From: SAR86 cluster bacterium
GTDB lineage: Bacteria > Pseudomonadota > Gammaproteobacteria > Pseudomonadales > Azotimanducaceae
Direction of reading: 5' to 3'
Length of the DNA: 6,927 nucleotides
NCBI GenBank assembly: GCA_013204195.1
Contig: JABMOJ010000524.1
Span: forward strand, 1 to 6,927
In this document: positions 4,821 through 6,927 of the stretch, piece by piece
How positions within the stretch are numbered: position 1 is the first letter of the stretch
Layout of the letters: each line of letters begins with the position of its first letter
The notes under the pieces: generated by a model
What the model was told of the DNA's origin: nothing
The model's database searches: none
The model's input: the letters and a program-made list of their open reading frames with translations, nothing else
Made by a program: the position numbers and the translations under genes

Positions 4821-5551
4821 GCCTCACGGGTAAAGTCGCCATAGTAACCGGTGCGAGTCGCGGTATTGGCGCTGCTATTGCCAAAGAATTGTCGCTGGCA
4901 GGTGCATTTGTTATCGGTACTGCGACAACTCAAGCGGGTGCCGAGCACGTCGCGACGACACTCGGCGCACAGGGTGCGGGCTATGTGTTGGACGTCAGCA
5001 GTGACGAATCCGTTGAGCAGTTTTTTGCAGCGATTAAAGGTGCTCATGAAGCGCCATTGGTGCTGGTCAATAACGCGGGAATCACTCGGGATAATATCGC
5101 TCTGAGAATGAAAGTGGATGAATGGGATGCGGTGGTGAATACCAACCTGAGCTCCATTTATCGAGTCAGCAAGGCCGCTATGCGGGCGATGACCAAGGCG
5201 CGGTGGGGCAGAATCATCAATGTGACCTCGGTTGTGGCGAGTATAGGCAACGGTGGGCAAAGTAACTATGCTGCAGCCAAAGCGGGCGTCGAGGGATATA
5301 GTCGTGCCCTGGCCAGCGAATTAGGCTCCCGTGGAATCACAGTGAATTGTGTTGCTCCCGGGTTCATCAAGACAGACATGACTGATGCATTAACCGAAGA
5401 TCAAACACAGGGGTTATTGTCCAGAGTACCTGCTGGTCGTCTCGGCGAAGCTGCTGAAGTTGCGGCGCTTGTGGCATTTTTGGCGGGAGAGACTGCCGGT
5501 TATATCACGGGTTCGACAATACATATTAATGGCGGATTGTACATGAATTGA
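4817..5551 (+). CDS. fabG: 3-oxoacyl-ACP reductase
   Basis: FabG uses NADPH to reduce 3-oxoacyl-ACP to (R)-3-hydroxyacyl-ACP in each elongation cycle, working as a tetramer. The 244 residues equal the Escherichia length. It is a classical short-chain dehydrogenase: TGASRGIG (11-18, Rossmann glycine motif), NNAG (85-88), and the catalytic set N110, S138, Y151 and K155 within YAAAK. The PGFIKTDMT and GSTIHINGGLYMN segments are typical FabG. The ATG overlaps the fabD stop, and GAGGAG (4803-4808, inside fabD) lies eight bases before it. After the TGA the same frame stays open for 30 codons to TAG 5642-5644 and contains a GAA repeat; normal protein length argues that this is not part of the enzyme. 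Confidence 0.98.
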   Translation: MSLTGKVAIVTGASRGIGAAIAKELSLAGAFVIGTATTQAGAEHVATTLGAQGAGYVLDVSSDESVEQFFAAIKGAHEAPLVLVNNAGITRDNIALRMKVDEWDAVVNTNLSSIYRVSKAAMRAMTKARWGRIINVTSVVASIGNGGQSNYAAAKAGVEGYSRALASELGSRGITVNCVAPGFIKTDMTDALTEDQTQGLLSRVPAGRLGEAAEVAALVAFLAGETAGYITGSTIHINGGLYMN

Positions 5552-5692
5552 GGTGAAAAGCTGGAGCGCATAGCTGGCTCCCAAATGACTCTCGATTCAT
5601 TTATGGTAGACGAAGAAGAAGAAGAAGTAAGGTATTTGTCCTAGGTATCTAAACCGAAGAGCAATGTATAAAAGTGAATAAAAATGTCAGGA

Positions 5693-5722
5693 CCTGATCA
5701 AGTGGACAAAAAGCTTGATAGG
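5693..5722. repeat. Inverted repeat overlapping the acpP -35 box
   Basis: CCTGATCAAG (5693-5702) pairs with CTTGATAGG (5714-5722), nine pairs with one bulged G, around an 11-base loop. The right arm covers the candidate -35 hexamer TTGATA (5715-5720). It is not followed by a T-run. An operator for a repressor of acpP is the simplest reading; a leader hairpin of read-through fabG mRNA is the alternative. Confidence 0.45.
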
Positions 5723-5744
5723 TTAACTAGCATTTCATTAAACT
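5715..5744 (+). promoter_or_regulatory. Candidate acpP promoter
   Basis: TTGATA (5715-5720, 5/6) and TAAACT (5739-5744, 4/6) are 18 bases apart, predicting a start near 5751 and a 33-nucleotide leader. A strong separate promoter is expected, since ACP is among the most abundant proteins and acpP has its own promoter in Escherichia. A related pair of direct repeats, TTAACTAGC (5723-5731) and TTAAACTAGC (5738-5747), spans the spacer and -10 box. An isolated TATAAA (5667-5672) has no usable -35 box. Confidence 0.45.
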
Positions 5745-5783
5745 AGCGCAGCTTGTCTGCAACGCGTAGGAGTGACTGAAAAC

Positions 5784-6017
5784 ATGAGCACAATTGAAGA
5801 ACGAGTTAGTAAATTGGTCTGTGAACAATTGGGTGTTAAAGAAGAAGAAGTGACCTTGGACGCTTCCTTCGTTGAAGATCTTGGCGCCGACTCCCTTGAT
5901 ACCGTGGAACTCGTCATGGCTCTTGAAGAAGAATTTGAGACCGAAATTCCTGACGACGAAGCAGAAAAGATCACGACTGTAAAAGAAGCGATCAATTATA
6001 TTAAAGCCCACGCCTAG
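5784..6017 (+). CDS. acpP: Acyl carrier protein
   Basis: AcpP carries the growing acyl chain on a 4'-phosphopantetheine arm and is the shared substrate of FabD, FabF and FabG. The 77-residue acidic product runs [20 protein letters not shown] and then [20 protein letters not shown], in which S37 of the DSL motif takes the phosphopantetheine. The rest ([20 protein letters not shown]) is nearly identical to the Escherichia protein. ATG 5784 is chosen over the in-frame GTG at 5772 because the GTG lies within the Shine-Dalgarno TAGGAG (5767-5772), which is 11 bases from the ATG, and because MSTIEERV is the family start. C13 replaces the usual small residue here and is somewhat unusual, since most ACPs have no cysteine. 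A strong terminator-like hairpin follows. Confidence 0.98.
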   Translation: MSTIEERVSKLVCEQLGVKEEEVTLDASFVEDLGADSLDTVELVMALEEEFETEIPDDEAEKITTVKEAINYIKAHA

Positions 6018-6035
6018 TCTGCTTGGTTTTAACTC

Positions 6036-6073
6036 AAAAGCCGCGCTTACGCTAGTGAGTGCGGCTTTTGCTT
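6036..6073 (+). terminator. Intrinsic terminator or attenuator between acpP and fabF
   Basis: The left arm (6036-6050, AAAAGCCGCGCTTAC) pairs with the right arm (6055-6069, GTGAGTGCGGCTTTT) over 15 consecutive pairs, two of them G-U, around the tetraloop GCTA. The stem is GC-rich in the middle and ends in TTTT, then GCTTT. It lies 19 bases after the acpP stop. It probably ends much of the acpP message and keeps fabF expression lower. Part of the U-tract is within the stem, so partial read-through is likely. Confidence 0.85.
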
Positions 6074-6147
6074 TGCTAGCGGGTGTCCAATGGTTATGGG
6101 GTGACTCTGCAGCCAAGTGGCTGACTCAGTTGACTATTCTGTCTGAT

Positions 6148-6178
6148 CAGGCCTGTTGGCCTGGCTGTGGCCAAGGAG
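6148..6178 (+). promoter_or_regulatory. Two mutually exclusive hairpins at the fabF ribosome-binding site
   Basis: Hairpin A is CAGGCC (6148-6153), loop TGTT, GGCCTG (6158-6163). Hairpin B is TTGGCC (6156-6161), loop of seven, GGCCAA (6169-6174). They share the middle GGCC, so only one can form. B pairs the first two bases of the Shine-Dalgarno AAGGAG (6173-6178), while A leaves it free. A further perfect stem, CAGCCA-AG-TGGCTG (6111-6124), has a 2-base loop too small to close fully. Confidence 0.45.
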
Positions 6179-6184
6179 ATGAGC

Positions 6185-6927
6185 TTGAACAAGCGTAGAG
6201 TTGTAATCACGGGTATGGGAATGTTGACCCCTTTGGGCGCCGGCATGGACCCATCTTGGGCGGGACTAGTCGCAGGGAATAGCGGCATCGGACCTATCAA
6301 GGCCTTCGATACCACCGACTTTCCTGTCAGGTTTGGTGGCGCTGTGCCTGATTTCAACATGGAAGAATACATCTCCAAGAAGGATGCACGCCGTATGGAT
6401 GGCTTCATCCAATATGGCCTCGTCGCGGGTATTCAAGCGATGCGGGATTCGGGCCTTGACGTCAGCGATGAAAATCGCCATCGGATTGGCGTTGCAGTCG
6501 GTTCCGGGATTGGCGGTATCGTGACGATAGAAGCCTGCCATGATATTGTCACGAATCGCGGTCCGACGAAAGTAACACCATTTTTCGTGCCGTCATGCAT
6601 CATTAATATGGTGGCTGGCCATCTGTCGATCCTCTATGGCTTGCAAGGCCCCAATATCGCCATTACGACAGCCTGCACAACGGGGACCCATAACATTGGC
6701 TTTGCTGCCCGTATGATCGCCGCTGGTGATGCCGACGCCATGCTTGCCGGCGGCGCAGAAAAATCAACCTCGCCGACCACCATGGCGGGCTTCGCTGCGA
6801 TGAGGGCATTATCAACCCGCAACGATGATCCATCGATTGCCAGTCGACCTTGGGACAGGGACCGTGATGGTTTTGTGTTGAGTGATGGCGCTGGGGTGTT
6901 GGTATTAGAAGAGTATGAGCACGCCAA
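6185..6927 (+). CDS. fabF: 3-oxoacyl-ACP synthase II, N-terminal part (cut by window edge)
   Basis: FabF condenses acyl-ACP with malonyl-ACP in chain elongation and, in Escherichia, governs the temperature response of membrane unsaturation. The visible 247 codons include [16 protein letters not shown] (3-18), RMDGFIQYG (70-78), VGSGIGG (105-111), and the nucleophile motif ITTACTTG (160-167) with C164. [18 protein letters not shown] and [10 protein letters not shown] follow. The two active-site histidines lie beyond the window. KAS II is favoured over KAS I (FabB) by this sequence and by the position after acpP. The start is uncertain by two codons. ATG 6179 touches the Shine-Dalgarno AAGGAG (6173-6178) with no spacer, whereas TTG 6185 has a normal six-base spacing and gives the typical M-x-K-R-R start, so TTG is preferred. 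Confidence 0.96.
   Translation, partial: MNKRRVVITGMGMLTPLGAGMDPSWAGLVAGNSGIGPIKAFDTTDFPVRFGGAVPDFNMEEYISKKDARRMDGFIQYGLVAGIQAMRDSGLDVSDENRHRIGVAVGSGIGGIVTIEACHDIVTNRGPTKVTPFFVPSCIINMVAGHLSILYGLQGPNIAITTACTTGTHNIGFAARMIAAGDADAMLAGGAEKSTSPTTMAGFAAMRALSTRNDDPSIASRPWDRDRDGFVLSDGAGVLVLEEYEHA

Noticed and set aside
4559..5260. A 233-codon open frame on the minus strand across the fabD/fabG junction
   Set aside because: It is fully antisense to two clear enzymes with intact motifs, has low-complexity, Ser/Arg/His-rich composition and no recognisable domain; it mirrors their codon bias.
5772..5783. GTG start giving a four-residue longer AcpP
   Set aside because: The GTG is part of the Shine-Dalgarno TAGGAGTG, and MSTIEERV from ATG 5784 is the universal family start.

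Overview
The window is a block of core chromosome from a gammaproteobacterium. It carries the RNase E / RluC divergence followed by the YceF-YceD-L32-fatty-acid-synthesis cluster. The gene order (rne divergent from rluC, then a Maf/YceF gene facing back, then yceD-rpmF and fabD-fabG-acpP-fabF) is the one known from Escherichia and Pseudomonas. Protein features agree: the RNase E N-terminus, the zinc-less L32 and the acyl carrier protein are all close to enteric/pseudomonad sequences. The lack of fabH between rpmF and fabD fits a Pseudomonas-like rather than an enteric arrangement. No mobile element, tRNA, rRNA or CRISPR array was seen.

Layout. Positions 1-403 (minus) hold the first 134 codons of rne. 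Positions 404-1209 are an 806-base divergent control region with a structured candidate leader for rne, several inverted and direct repeats, and candidate promoters. rluC (1210-2166, plus) converges with the YceF-type m7GTP pyrophosphatase gene (2191-2799, minus), with only 24 bases between their stops. yceD (2865-3410) and rpmF (3456-3635) follow on the plus strand behind a near-consensus promoter that lies almost on top of the yceD start codon. A 231-base gap then replaces the usual plsX. fabD (3867-4820) and fabG (4817-5551) overlap by 4 bases. acpP (5784-6017) has its own leader region and a strong hairpin terminator/attenuator after it. fabF (from 6185) runs off the right edge.

How the genes work together. 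FabD loads malonate onto the acyl carrier protein AcpP, FabF condenses it with the growing chain, and FabG reduces the resulting ketone, so the right half is the elongation core of type II fatty acid synthesis. The left half concerns RNA and ribosomes: RNase E (mRNA decay and rRNA processing), RluC (23S pseudouridines), YceD (linked to 23S rRNA) and L32 (large subunit). This is the classic bacterial linkage of ribosome assembly with membrane lipid synthesis.

No wholly new system is evident. The points most worth a second look are: the missing plsX and the structured, possibly coding gap in its place; the probable leaderless or near-leaderless yceD-rpmF transcript; the candidate rne autoregulatory leader; the hairpin overlapping the acpP promoter; and two mutually exclusive hairpins beside the fabF ribosome-binding site.
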